The notes: generated by a model from the sequence alone, not told the origin. Positions 42,445 to 51,930 are shown, numbered from the stretch's first letter. The stretch: 55,991 nt of DNA from Nitrospirota bacterium (GCA_003252075.1 QKDO01000062.1:1-55991); one strand, 5' to 3'. Translations and numbers: made by a program.

Positions 42445-44330
42445 ACAACCTCCTGTTTCACAGCACGTCTTGCCTGTTTCTCCACCTTTACCGCATTGAT
42501 CGGACAGGCGGCATAGCATGCCTTGCACTTGGTACAGTAGTCCTGATCAATGAAATAGCTGTCCTGCGTCTCCTTCACGGCATCGAAGGCACATGCCTCC
42601 TTGCAGAGACCGCAGAGGAAGCATTCTTCATGTTCTATCCTGAATTTGCCGAGCCCGCTGCATGCCTTGGCACGGCAGTATTTATCATGGATGTGCTCCT
42701 CGTATTCCTCGCGGAAGTACTTTATGGTGGTGAGTACCGGGTTCGGTGCACTGTTTCCAAGACCGCACAATGCGCCGTCCTTGATAAGCTTTCCGATCTC
42801 CTCCAGACGTTCAATGTCTCCCGCCTCACCCTTGCCGGATGTTATCCGCTGGAGGATCTCGAGCATCTGATAGGTCCCGATCCTGCACGGCGGACATTTT
42901 CCGCATGACTCGGACTGGCAGAACGAGAGGAAGTACTTGGCAACATCGACCATGCAGTTGTCCTCATCCATGACGACCATGCCGCCCGAACCCATCATGG
43001 ATCCAACACTGGCCAGCGAATCGAAATCAACGGGCAGGTCGAGATGCTGCTCAGGAATGCAGCCACCCGAGGGGCCGCCTGTCTGGACAGCCTTGAATTT
43101 CTTATCGTTCATCAAACCACCGCCAATGTCGTAGATGATCTCCCTGAGGGTGATTCCCATCGGAACTTCGACAAGACCGGTGTTGACGACTTTGCCGGTA
43201 AGGGCGAAGACCTTTGTGCCGGGAGAGGTCTTTGTGCCGATGCCCAGGAACCAGTCAGCACCCTTCTCGATTATCGGGGGCACGCACGCATAGGTTTCGA
43301 TATTGTTGAGGTTGCTCGGATAGCCCCATGGGCCGCCTCCTCGCTCGGACAGGCGCGGAGGCCGCGGCCGCGGAAAACCTCGTTCTCCCTCAATGGACGC
43401 GACCAGGGCAGTGGACTCGCCGCAGACGAATGCACCGGCGCCCTCACGGATATCGATCGTGAAATTAAGCCCGCTTCCGAGGACGTTCTTGCCGAGCAGA
43501 CCAAGGTCCTCAGCCTGTTTGATGGCAAGGCTAAGATTCTTGACCGCAAGCGGATATTCATGCCTGACATATATCATCCCGTATTCAGCGCCGATTGCAT
43601 ATGCACACAGGAGCATACCTTCAAAAAGACTGTGAGGATCGCCTTCCATGACCGAGCGATCCATGAATGCACCCGGATCGCCTTCGTCTCCGTTGGCAAT
43701 TACGAACTTGACCTTTGTCTTGTCGCCCTTAGTATGCTTCCACTTCTTGCCTGCCGGGAACCCTGCGCCGCCTCTGCCACGAAGATTCGCCTTATCTACT
43801 TCGCTCAATACCTGATCCGGCGTCATGGACCCCAGCGCTTTCTCCAGCGCCCGGTATCCCCCGACCGCAATGTAATGGTAAATGTTCTTCGGATCGATAA
43901 CACCGTTGTTTCTCAGCGCGATTCTGAGCTGCTTCTGATAGAAAGGGACATCCGTCATCTCGGGTATCGGTTCGCTCAGAATATTTTCACGGTAAAGGCT
44001 CTGCCGGAAGGGTGTCCCTCCGACAACGGTATATGCCAGAATGGACTTCGCATGGTCCGGCTTGACCTTCTGATAAAAGATGCCCTGCGGTTCAACCCTC
44101 ATGACAGGGCCCTTCTGGCACAATCCCTGGCAGCCGGTCCTGACAACATCAAGCGTGATACCCCTTTTCGCGGCCTCTTCTTCAAGGGCGGTCAGAACCT
44201 TTGGGGTTCCCGTCGCCGTGCATGCCGTTCCGCTGCAGAGGCGTATCCTTGCGACATCAGGCTTGAAGGTCTCTTCCTCCAGGAGTCTTCTGAGATTCGT
44301 GAGATCTGCTATGGTCTGTAATTTGCCCAT
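42441..44330 (-). CDS. HydB/NuoF-type NADH-binding flavoprotein subunit
   Basis: A 629-residue flavoprotein. An N-terminal thioredoxin-like 2Fe-2S domain (LCSGTACTATG and TGCQGLC) is followed by the FMN/NADH domain with GRGGAGFPAGKKW and NGDEGDPGAFMDR. Next come EGAGAFVCGESTALVAS, an SLBB domain, the 4Fe-4S helical domain (SESCGKCPPCRIGTY) and two C-terminal ferredoxin clusters. The two-cluster tail is characteristic of HydB of electron-bifurcating hydrogenases and NfdB-type formate dehydrogenases rather than respiratory NuoF. It should oxidise or reduce NAD(H) for the complex. It starts three bases after the preceding gene. Confidence 0.9.
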   Translation of the reverse strand: MGKLQTIADLTNLRRLLEEETFKPDVARIRLCSGTACTATGTPKVLTALEEEAAKRGITLDVVRTGCQGLCQKGPVMRVEPQGIFYQKVKPDHAKSILAYTVVGGTPFRQSLYRENILSEPIPEMTDVPFYQKQLRIALRNNGVIDPKNIYHYIAVGGYRALEKALGSMTPDQVLSEVDKANLRGRGGAGFPAGKKWKHTKGDKTKVKFVIANGDEGDPGAFMDRSVMEGDPHSLFEGMLLCAYAIGAEYGMIYVRHEYPLAVKNLSLAIKQAEDLGLLGKNVLGSGLNFTIDIREGAGAFVCGESTALVASIEGERGFPRPRPPRLSERGGGPWGYPSNLNNIETYACVPPIIEKGADWFLGIGTKTSPGTKVFALTGKVVNTGLVEVPMGITLREIIYDIGGGLMNDKKFKAVQTGGPSGGCIPEQHLDLPVDFDSLASVGSMMGSGGMVVMDEDNCMVDVAKYFLSFCQSESCGKCPPCRIGTYQMLEILQRITSGKGEAGDIERLEEIGKLIKDGALCGLGNSAPNPVLTTIKYFREEYEEHIHDKYCRAKACSGLGKFRIEHEECFLCGLCKEACAFDAVKETQDSYFIDQDYCTKCKACYAACPINAVKVEKQARRAVKQEVV

Positions 44331-44333
44331 GGC

Positions 44334-44819
44334 CTATTTCTCCTCAACCATTTTTATTACTTCATCAACCTTTTTCGGATTAAGGTCGCCGACAACCTCT
44401 TCGTTGACCGTCACGACCGGCGCCAGTCCGCAGCATCCTACACACCCGACCGTTTCCAGGGTCATTGCCATGTCAGCAGTGGTTTCTCCTTCCTTAATGC
44501 CGAATGATTCCTCTATCTTCTCCAGCACCTTGCTGGCGCCCCTCACATGGCAGGCGGTTCCCACGCACACACAGACTACGTTTCTTCCTCTTGGCTTAAA
44601 ATAAAAGTGCTTGTAGAACGATGCCGTGCTGTATACCTCTGACAAGGGTATGTTCAGCTTCTTCGAAAGAGAATTCAGAACGTCTTCCGGGAGATAGTTG
44701 TGCTCTTTCTGAATGCTTTGAAACGCATGAATAAGAACGCCCCGTTTCTTCTGGGCTTCCGACAGGACATCTTTCACATTCCCAATCTTCTCATCGACAT
44801 TCAATTCTTCAACATTCAT
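44334..44819 (-). CDS. HydC/NuoE-type 2Fe-2S subunit
   Basis: A 161-residue thioredoxin-fold 2Fe-2S protein. The ligands are in CVGTACHVRGA and CVGCCGLAP; the N-terminal helix region (HAFQSIQKEHNYLPEDVL) is typical of NuoE. It is the first gene of the minus-strand operon and pairs with the HydB-like subunit. TTGAGGTGA precedes the ATG. A weak TAGAAT lies just upstream, but no confident promoter is seen. Confidence 0.93.
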   Translation of the reverse strand: MNVEELNVDEKIGNVKDVLSEAQKKRGVLIHAFQSIQKEHNYLPEDVLNSLSKKLNIPLSEVYSTASFYKHFYFKPRGRNVVCVCVGTACHVRGASKVLEKIEESFGIKEGETTADMAMTLETVGCVGCCGLAPVVTVNEEVVGDLNPKKVDEVIKMVEEK

Positions 44820-44839
44820 TGGTTCACCTCAAGAATTCT

Positions 44840-45128
44840 ATTGACAGACCTGCGTCCCGCGAATTTCCGCATCAGGAAATAATTCCCTGTGACACGTCAT
44901 CTTCGCTGTTTCCAGCAGTAGACCGTAGGCTTAAAATTTACCACAAATATCCAACTTTTACCAGACTTTTCTTGCATTCTTTTCATTGATATCTCCCCGG
45001 CGATTACATAACCGCCGCATGCAAAACATGCGGTGTTTTACCCGGTCATGGTCAGCACCGAGGAGTTCTCTTCCTGGCAAAAAACCCATTGAGGCGTCAC
45101 GAGCAGAAAAAATCCACCCTTTTTATTA
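44840..45128. other. divergent intergenic region between the hyd-like and nfn operons
   Basis: About 380 bases separate the two divergent starts. The part next to nfnA is AT-rich. A hairpin CCGCATG/CATGCGG lies at 45015-45033 followed by TGTTTT on the plus strand, which could be a weak terminator or a leader element. No gene, tRNA or known riboswitch is visible. Confidence 0.4.
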
Positions 45129-45158
45129 TTGATCCATTAAAATAACTTATAGTATAAG
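45129..45158 (+). promoter_or_regulatory. candidate sigma-70 promoter of nfnA-nfnB
   Basis: TTGATC (45129-45134), an 18-base spacer and TATAAG (45153-45158) would start transcription near 45165, giving a leader of about 40 bases. Confidence 0.5.
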
Positions 45159-45203
45159 CAGAGGATGTATTCCCTGAACTACCGAGCATGAGGAGACAAA
45201 CCA

Positions 45204-46067
45204 GTGTATGCCATTGTAAAAAAAGAGGTCCTCACCGATGTCACTAAACTCATGGTAATTGAGGCCCCGCATGTGGCCCGCAGTGCCAGGGCCGGCCAGT
45301 TCGTTATTGTTCGCATCGACGAGTATGGTGAAAGGATTCCTTTGACGATCGCTGATTACGACCGCGCAGCCGGAACAATAACGATCATTTTCCAGGAACT
45401 GGGGAAGTCCACGAAGCAGCTTGGCAAACTCACCCCCGGCGACACCCTGGCGTCTTTCGCTGGTCCGCTCGGGCATCCCACGGAAATCGGGAATTACGGC
45501 ACGGTCGTCTGCATGGGCGGAGGTGTTGGCATCGCACCGATCTATCCCATCACACGGGCTCTTAAGGAAGCAGGCAATAGGGTTATCTCCATTATCGGAG
45601 CAAGAACAAAGAACCTCCTCTTTTGGGAAGACAGAATGATGTCCGTATCGGACAGCCTTATCGTCTGCACCGATGACGGGTCCCATGGACGTGCATGTCT
45701 GGTCACCGAACCACTGAAAGAACTTCTTGAAGACAAGAACAACCGTGTCGCCAAGGTCTGGGCCATCGGCCCTGCCAGCATGATGAAATTCGTAACACTC
45801 ACCACAAAGCCCCACGCTGTACCTACCATAGTCAGCCTGAACACGATCATGATCGACGGTACCGGCATGTGCGGCGGCTGCAGGGTGCTCCTCGAAGAGG
45901 GCGCCCGATTTGTTTGTGTCGATGGACCGGAGTTCGACGGTCACAAAGTGGACTGGGACAGTCTGCTCTCCCGCCTCTCCTTTTACAAGGACGAGGAGCG
46001 CGAAGCGGTAGAATATTATGAACATAAATGCCGGATAGACGGCGAGACCATGAAGGGGAGGAAATGA
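45204..46067 (+). CDS. nfnA: NfnA-type ferredoxin-NADP reductase subunit alpha
   Basis: A 287-residue FAD/NAD-binding protein of the dihydroorotate-dehydrogenase electron-transfer family. An FAD barrel (PLTIADYD near 49) is followed by the nucleotide domain (VCMGGGVGIAPIYP). The C-terminal 2Fe-2S loop, IDGTGMCGGCRV plus VCVDG, has three Cys and an Asp, the unusual ligand set known from NfnA. The start is GTG at 45204 with GAGGAG upstream. Its stop overlaps the nfnB start (TGATG). With NfnB it would form the electron-bifurcating NADH-dependent ferredoxin:NADP oxidoreductase, or the related SudAB sulfide dehydrogenase. Confidence 0.9.
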   Translation: MYAIVKKEVLTDVTKLMVIEAPHVARSARAGQFVIVRIDEYGERIPLTIADYDRAAGTITIIFQELGKSTKQLGKLTPGDTLASFAGPLGHPTEIGNYGTVVCMGGGVGIAPIYPITRALKEAGNRVISIIGARTKNLLFWEDRMMSVSDSLIVCTDDGSHGRACLVTEPLKELLEDKNNRVAKVWAIGPASMMKFVTLTTKPHAVPTIVSLNTIMIDGTGMCGGCRVLLEEGARFVCVDGPEFDGHKVDWDSLLSRLSFYKDEEREAVEYYEHKCRIDGETMKGRK

Positions 46068-47518
46068 TGGCGGAGCTGAAACCCGCTGACCGGATGAAGA
46101 TCAAACGGCATCCGATGCCGAACCAGGATGAGCATGTCCGGCGGGGCAATTTCGATGAGGTAGCGCTCGGCTATGCGCCGGAGACCGCAAGGGAAGAGGC
46201 CGAGCGCTGCATCCAGTGCAAGGACCCCAAGTGCGTCCAGGGATGCCCCGTCGGCGTCCTGATTCCCCAGTTCATCAAGGCGCTGCGTGAGGGAGATATG
46301 GTCCAGGCGGTTGAGTGGATGAAAGTTAAAAATAACCTTCCGGCGATCTGCGGAAGGGTCTGTCCCCAGGAAAGCCAGTGCGAGGGCAACTGCATTCTGG
46401 GAAAAAAAGGTGACCCGGTGGCAATCGGCAGACTTGAACGCTACGTCGGCGATTTTGAGCTTGCACATCGTACCTGCCCGCTTGCAAAGGCTCCGAAGAC
46501 CGGGAAGAGAATAGCAGTGGTAGGTTCCGGTCCTGCCGGCCTGACCTGCGCTGTTGACCTGGGTCGTGAAGGACACGATGTGACGATATTCGAGTCGCTT
46601 CATGGTCCGGGAGGTGTACTCATCTATGGCATCCCCGAGTTCCGGCTGCCGAAAGGCGTGGTGCATAACGAGGTGAACTACGCTGTAGAGTGTCTCGGCA
46701 TCCAGATCAAGACTGACCATGTTATCGGCCGTTCGTACACGCTTGATGAACTCCTCGCTGAATACGATGCAGTATTCCTCGGTACCGGAGCAGGACTGCC
46801 CTCCTTCATGCGCATCCCCGGCATTAATCTGAATGGCGTGATGTCTGCGAACGAGTTCCTGACCCGGGTAAACCTGATGAAGGCCTATCAGTTTCCCGAT
46901 TACGATACGCCGGTCAAGCTCGGCAGGAAGGTCGCCGTCATCGGCGCAGGCAATGTGGCCATGGATGCTGCACGCTGTAGCCTCAGACTTCGGGCACTGG
47001 CGGCGCAGAAGAACGCAGGAGAACAGGGTGAGGTACATATTGTCTACCGCCGCTCGAAAGACGAAGTCCCTGCCCGTCATGAAGAGGTTGAACATGCCGA
47101 AGAAGAAGGGGTCATATTTGACTTCCTCACCAGTCCGATCGAGATCCTTGGGGACGAGAAGCACCATGTGCGGTCGCTCCGCTGCGTCCGCATGGAGCTG
47201 GGGGAACCCGATGCCTCAGGGAGAAGAAAACCGTTGGAACGCAAGGGCTCAGAGTTCGATATGGATATCGATACGGTCATCATGGCCCTTGGCACGAATC
47301 CCAACCCGATCGTCTTTGTAGACGCGGATGGACTGGAGCGAACAAAATACGGCACGGCCGTGGCCGAACATGAGACTGGGAGAACGAAAAAAAGACGCGT
47401 CTGGGCCGGCGGCGACGTCGTAACCGGTGCTGCGACCGTGATAAGCGCCATGGGTGCAGGCAAGCGTGCGGCTGCAGACATCCATGCGTTCGTGAAGGGA
47501 GAATCAAGCTGGGATTGA
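46067..47518 (+). CDS. nfnB: NfnB-type ferredoxin-NADP reductase subunit beta (GltD-like)
   Basis: A 483-residue protein of the glutamate-synthase small-subunit family. The N-terminal 4Fe-4S domain (RCIQCKDPKCVQGCPVGV, then CGRVCPQESQC) is followed by an FAD-binding domain (AVVGSGPAGLTCAVDLGREG) and an NADPH domain (VAVIGAGNVAMDAAR). The ATG at 46067 is used (GGGGAGG six bases before it); an adjacent ATG at 46064 is equally possible. Coupled translation with nfnA and absence of a GltB large subunit favour the bifurcating transhydrogenase over glutamate synthase. Confidence 0.9.
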   Translation: MAELKPADRMKIKRHPMPNQDEHVRRGNFDEVALGYAPETAREEAERCIQCKDPKCVQGCPVGVLIPQFIKALREGDMVQAVEWMKVKNNLPAICGRVCPQESQCEGNCILGKKGDPVAIGRLERYVGDFELAHRTCPLAKAPKTGKRIAVVGSGPAGLTCAVDLGREGHDVTIFESLHGPGGVLIYGIPEFRLPKGVVHNEVNYAVECLGIQIKTDHVIGRSYTLDELLAEYDAVFLGTGAGLPSFMRIPGINLNGVMSANEFLTRVNLMKAYQFPDYDTPVKLGRKVAVIGAGNVAMDAARCSLRLRALAAQKNAGEQGEVHIVYRRSKDEVPARHEEVEHAEEEGVIFDFLTSPIEILGDEKHHVRSLRCVRMELGEPDASGRRKPLERKGSEFDMDIDTVIMALGTNPNPIVFVDADGLERTKYGTAVAEHETGRTKKRRVWAGGDVVTGAATVISAMGAGKRAAADIHAFVKGESSWD

Positions 47519-47540
47519 GCGGCAGCGCTCAGCACAGACA

Positions 47541-47575
47541 AAAAAAGCCCCTGCCCGGACGGGCAGGGGCTTTTT
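47541..47575. terminator. bidirectional intrinsic terminator
   Basis: A perfect 10-bp GC-rich stem GCCCCTGCCC/GGGCAGGGGC with loop GGAC is preceded by seven A and followed by five T residues, so it works for both strands. It separates the convergent nfnB and cooS genes. Confidence 0.93.
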
Positions 47576-47594
47576 CATTTAACTCTCTCTGCGC

Positions 47595-49580
47595 TCAAAA
47601 ACCGAGGTGTGGTTTTGCAGCCTTCTCGATCTCACGGCGTGCAGCCATATCCATCAGGACCTTTTCCGTGCCGAATTTGCCCGGCTCATACTTCTTCAGT
47701 TTAAGCGCTTCCCGCGCCTTGTCAATATAGTCAAGAGCCATGGTGAGTATTTTCTCCGGATCCGGCTCAAAGTGCAACGCTCCCTTGAAGCGTTCGAACC
47801 AGACATCTGTCATGATCCGTGTGACTTCTTTGCTTGCCTCTACCGGCGACTCTCCTCCAAATATAACCGGCACACCGGATGCAGCAAAATAGCATCCGAT
47901 AGCAATGGCCTTTTCGGACATCCACTCAGGGGCGATGCCAACCGCAGGCATGCCGCCGATCTCGTCAGAGAGACCTCCCTCGGCAGCCATGGCGCTGGCG
48001 ATGGTCAGGATCCGCGAATTATCAACGCAAGCGCCGAGATGAAGGATCGGCGGGATACCGATAGCTTCACATACCTCGCGCAGGCCGGGTCCGGCATTTT
48101 CAAGTGCCATCTCAGGAGTCAGGTAGCCTGCTGTACCGCAGGCGGCCGATCCACAACCTGTTGATACGATCAGCACGTCATTTTTGATTAGCTCTGTTGC
48201 GAGGAACCGGTGGAGTCCTGTTGACGGCACCCGTGGGTTATCACATCCGGCAAGACCCACGACACCGCGCACCCTGCCTGCCATGATTGCGTCATTGAGC
48301 GGCCTGAAGGACGCGCGCCACTGTCCACCCTGCATGTATTCGATATACTCCTGAGAGAACCCAGCAATGACCGGGAACTTATCGGTTATATGGCTGCCGG
48401 TGACCTTCCTGTTAGGGTAATTGTCGATCGCCAGTCTGACCACCTCGCGGGCGATCTCTTTGGCCCGGTGCTCGTCGAACTCGAGATGCATTACACCCGG
48501 GATCTTAGCCTTTTCTGATGTGGTTATCACCTTGGTATGGAACTTCTTTGCAACGTCTGCCATGGCAGGCATAATGCACTGGACATCGACGGTAAGAACA
48601 TCGACGAGGCCTGTCATGATGCCGAGTTCCTGATTGGTGAATCCGCCGGCAGTCGCTATGCCGTGCCGCATGAGCACCTCATTCGCCGTACAGCACATGC
48701 CGCCGAGATTAATGCCCTTCGCTCCCTTGGACCGAGCGTACGCAAGCAAATCGGGCTCATCGATGACATCAACGATCATCTCTGCAAGCAGGGGTTCATG
48801 CCCGTGCACGACAAGGTTCACCTCGTCTTCCTTGAATATGCCGAAGCTCGCCTCGCCCTTTACCGGCATCGGTGTTCCAAAAAGGATGTCGGTAATGTCC
48901 GTGGATATCATGCTCCCCGCCCAGCCGTCGGCGAGCGCAGTCCTGAGCCCGTGCAACAGGAGATGATCCGGGTCATGATCAACACCGATACAGGTGCGGT
49001 GCATCGCCTCGACAACCTCCCTGTCGATACTCCTTGGAACAATGCCCCACTTTTTCCAGCGCTCCTGGGTCTTTTTAGGTGCACGCTTCGCAAAGTACAC
49101 CTCACCTTTTCCCTGCCTGCCGAAATCCTCGATGAGTTTCGTCGCTACATCACGGGCAACATCCGTGACCGGCCTGCCCTCGAATTCGATGTCAAGATAT
49201 CCAGCTACACGGTACAGTTTCCGTACGTCGGTTATTTTAAAATCCTTCGTCTCACCGTTTGCCACAGAAAGGAGCGTATACGCCATCCCGCGCGCGTGGT
49301 CAGAATGCGCAGCGGTCCCTGCGGCTATCATCCTCAGCATATTGCGTGCTGCAACCGTAGGGAGCGTTGCCCCGCATACGCCGCGGGCCTCTTCTTCTGC
49401 ATTTTTTCCAACAAGCCTGCACGGTCCCATATGGCAAACCTTGCAGCATGCTCCCTCCCTGCCAATCGGGCAGGGCTTCATTTTTTCCGCCCTGTCAAAG
49501 CAGGTCTCCATCTTATTCTCTTCGCCCCATTCGACTATCTTTTCTGATGCAGGGGTTGCGCTATGCACTCTCTTTTCCAT
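47595..49580 (-). CDS. cooS: carbon monoxide dehydrogenase catalytic subunit
   Basis: A 661-residue Ni-Fe CODH (AcsA/CooS). It reduces CO2 to CO, which passes to acetyl-CoA synthase, or oxidises CO. B- and D-cluster ligands lie in GACCKVCHMGPCRL. C-cluster ligands are visible in VVHGHEP, GGMCCTANE, GLAGCDNPR, STGCGSAACGTAGY, HLGACVDNSR and AIGCYFAASG. Length is normal. CGGAGG precedes the ATG. It is the last gene of the acs operon, 18 bases after acsB. Confidence 0.96.
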   Translation of the reverse strand: MEKRVHSATPASEKIVEWGEENKMETCFDRAEKMKPCPIGREGACCKVCHMGPCRLVGKNAEEEARGVCGATLPTVAARNMLRMIAAGTAAHSDHARGMAYTLLSVANGETKDFKITDVRKLYRVAGYLDIEFEGRPVTDVARDVATKLIEDFGRQGKGEVYFAKRAPKKTQERWKKWGIVPRSIDREVVEAMHRTCIGVDHDPDHLLLHGLRTALADGWAGSMISTDITDILFGTPMPVKGEASFGIFKEDEVNLVVHGHEPLLAEMIVDVIDEPDLLAYARSKGAKGINLGGMCCTANEVLMRHGIATAGGFTNQELGIMTGLVDVLTVDVQCIMPAMADVAKKFHTKVITTSEKAKIPGVMHLEFDEHRAKEIAREVVRLAIDNYPNRKVTGSHITDKFPVIAGFSQEYIEYMQGGQWRASFRPLNDAIMAGRVRGVVGLAGCDNPRVPSTGLHRFLATELIKNDVLIVSTGCGSAACGTAGYLTPEMALENAGPGLREVCEAIGIPPILHLGACVDNSRILTIASAMAAEGGLSDEIGGMPAVGIAPEWMSEKAIAIGCYFAASGVPVIFGGESPVEASKEVTRIMTDVWFERFKGALHFEPDPEKILTMALDYIDKAREALKLKKYEPGKFGTEKVLMDMAARREIEKAAKPHLGF

Positions 49581-49598
49581 CTTTACCTCCGTCCTTTC

Positions 49599-51800
49599 TT
49601 ACTGGATAATCGGATCCATTTCCAATGCAGGATGTCCCACTGACGAGAGATATTCAAGCAGTTTCTCTGAATCCTCACATATCGTCTCATCCGCTATCTT
49701 GTCAAGGAGATCAGGGACTCCTGCCTCTCCGGCCCTCTGTTTGAATTCTTCCGCTATCCTCTCCTTCAGCGCCTTGGGCATCCAGACGATCCTTTTGATG
49801 CCGCCGTCGCCGTAGAGGAACTTTTTGCTGGTGATGAAGTTGACGCCGACTCCCATGAAGCCCGGCGTCTGTGCTCCGCCGCCGACCGTACCTGCAAGCG
49901 TCGAGAACTTCATGCCCATGGGGGTCATGCCCGTATGTCCGCGGTTCACGATCATGACGCCGTTCGCCTCAGGGATGATCGCAAGGATGCATTCAAAGCA
50001 TCCGCATGATGTCATGGGATTCTCCATGATCGTATAGAGATTGAGCGTCTCCACGGCACCGCCTGACGCCTTCTTCAGATAATCATCTACGCCGGTATAC
50101 CGGCCGTACTTTGGATCAAGCAGCTCACCCTTCGGCACCGGCTGGTTTCCGCCTGTCGGATCAATTTCAAATGCCGCTTTTCCATCGAGCCAGTTGTATG
50201 CTCCGCAAAGGCCGAGCCTCTCAGGAGTGATGACACAGACATGGGCCGGCGCAAAGGACTGGCAGAGCAGGCAGGAATAAAAGATATCTACTGCCTCATC
50301 CGTCATGCTGCCGACCCTCTGGTCACGCTCCTTGTAGGCAGCGCGGGCCTCTTCAAGCTTTTCCTTCACGTCCTTTTCATCAATAAAGAGGGTTACCTGA
50401 ACCTTGTCGACAATGGAACGAAACCGGTGGTGAGTCATGGTCGCCTGAAGGATGCCGAGATGCTCAAGGGTAAATCCGTCTTTCTTGGCGTTGTTGCTGA
50501 TCCTGATCCAGTTGATGTCACGCTGTCCCATATGCCATACACCCTGGGCCTCGTTGATGTTGTGGTGGATCTTCCTTTCAATAACCGACTCGAAGTCTTT
50601 CTGCATTTTCCTTCCGGCACATTCAATAAGGATCCCGAGAGGCAGCTGGCCGCCTTTTTCGTATTTCTCCTGCCAGTTTTCGCCGACAATGATGACCTTG
50701 TTGTCTTCGATCTCTTCCATCTCTCTCGACCGCACCCATTCGAATGCAGCAGTTCTCTGCCCGCCGAATTCAATAAAGGTATCTTCTTTCCTGATCCGCT
50801 CACCTTCAAAGGCAGGGCCATATGCAACAGGGATCGGCGGTTTTTCGACGGTGATCTTGAGGCCTCTCATCTCGATGGCCTTCTGGACGATCTTTGCATG
50901 GTCGAACTCCTTGTCGACCTCCTCGTAGGTACAGACACCCGTGGGGTGGATGACCGGCACATCCGTGTCGCAGAGTGCAGGGAATCCCATATTGATTGCG
51001 CCTGCTCCGGTGCACCACTTGATATCATCCATGGGACCAAGCGCAATCGCAAAGGCAAATACCCTGTCCTTCTGGTACATCAGGTGCTCCCTGAAATTAC
51101 CCGGCTTCTTGCCGCCGAAGATAAGCGAAGCCCGTATGGCCCAGTCCAGGGCATAGAGCGTATGTTCCGTATCCGGTCCGAGCGGGACAATTCGCGTGTC
51201 CCATCCGAGCTCGACGCCCTTTCTCAGAAGCTGTTTGGTAACGCTGTCGCCGTTTGACTGACCGGAGAGGAAGGTAAGGATATTCTTTTCCTGCAGTTCC
51301 CTGCAGATAGTAACCGCAATATCGTCTGTCGGCGCTGCACCGATGATCGCAGCAAAGCCGGGCATGGTGCCGTCGACAAGCTGTATGCCGAGGTTTCTCT
51401 GGATGGTGTCCGTGATAAATCCGTTATACACATAGCCGGTCTCAGGATCCTTGCACGGTTCGAGACCATTGACATATCGGATGGCAAGCAGGATCTCCTC
51501 TGCAAAAAGCGTTGCCATGCCGGAGTCAAGGGCTTCACCAAGATACGGCCTCCAGACATGCTCCTCCGGCTCATCATGCAGCAGTTCCTTGGCAAACCCC
51601 AGACCAACGTTCATGTCGCCGAGAGTCTTTACCTGGAATCCTGTCATGGCATAAATCATGGGGAGATAAAAGGCAGTGTCAGGGAACTCGAAGACAAAAT
51701 CCTTTCCTTTTTCCGCGATTGCCTTCTGGAGCATTTCATCGGCACGCTTTACCAGCGTCTGAGCACCTCGTATGGCAGCAGAAGCAATAAGTTTGGACAT
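49599..51800 (-). CDS. acsB: acetyl-CoA synthase (CO-methylating) subunit
   Basis: A 733-residue bacterial-type ACS that condenses CO, a methyl group and CoA to acetyl-CoA at the nickel A-cluster. A-cluster Cys are in YSCLLCQSFAPAHVC, LGLCGAYNW and the SCGCFECI motif supplying the CGC that binds the distal nickel. The N-terminal ~310 residues form the CODH-contact domain with the CO tunnel. AGAGGAGG precedes the ATG. An intrinsic terminator and a promoter-like site lie directly upstream, so its expression can differ from acsEDC. Confidence 0.96.
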   Translation of the reverse strand: MSKLIASAAIRGAQTLVKRADEMLQKAIAEKGKDFVFEFPDTAFYLPMIYAMTGFQVKTLGDMNVGLGFAKELLHDEPEEHVWRPYLGEALDSGMATLFAEEILLAIRYVNGLEPCKDPETGYVYNGFITDTIQRNLGIQLVDGTMPGFAAIIGAAPTDDIAVTICRELQEKNILTFLSGQSNGDSVTKQLLRKGVELGWDTRIVPLGPDTEHTLYALDWAIRASLIFGGKKPGNFREHLMYQKDRVFAFAIALGPMDDIKWCTGAGAINMGFPALCDTDVPVIHPTGVCTYEEVDKEFDHAKIVQKAIEMRGLKITVEKPPIPVAYGPAFEGERIRKEDTFIEFGGQRTAAFEWVRSREMEEIEDNKVIIVGENWQEKYEKGGQLPLGILIECAGRKMQKDFESVIERKIHHNINEAQGVWHMGQRDINWIRISNNAKKDGFTLEHLGILQATMTHHRFRSIVDKVQVTLFIDEKDVKEKLEEARAAYKERDQRVGSMTDEAVDIFYSCLLCQSFAPAHVCVITPERLGLCGAYNWLDGKAAFEIDPTGGNQPVPKGELLDPKYGRYTGVDDYLKKASGGAVETLNLYTIMENPMTSCGCFECILAIIPEANGVMIVNRGHTGMTPMGMKFSTLAGTVGGGAQTPGFMGVGVNFITSKKFLYGDGGIKRIVWMPKALKERIAEEFKQRAGEAGVPDLLDKIADETICEDSEKLLEYLSSVGHPALEMDPIIQ

Positions 51801-51821
51801 CTTGGCCTCCTCTTACAGGTA

Positions 51822-51852
51822 AAAAAAGAGCGAAGCTGATACAGACTCCGCC
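51822..51852 (-). terminator. intrinsic terminator/attenuator directly before acsB
   Basis: The minus strand reads GCGGAG, a bulged T, CTG, loop TAT, CAG, CTTCGC, then TCTTTTTTT (seven T in a row at 51828-51822). This is a nine-pair stem with one G-U pair. It ends 21 bases before the acsB ATG, just before the ribosome site. Confidence 0.75.
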
Positions 51853-51930
51853 CCCCTAACCTATATAGTAAATTTATTAAGTAGTTATGCTACGCTAACT
51901 TCAGATAATAGATTTTTAAACCGTTGTATT

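Noticed and set aside
46067-47518. Glutamate synthase small subunit (gltD)
   Set aside because: No large subunit nearby, and the gene is translationally coupled to an NfnA-type subunit.
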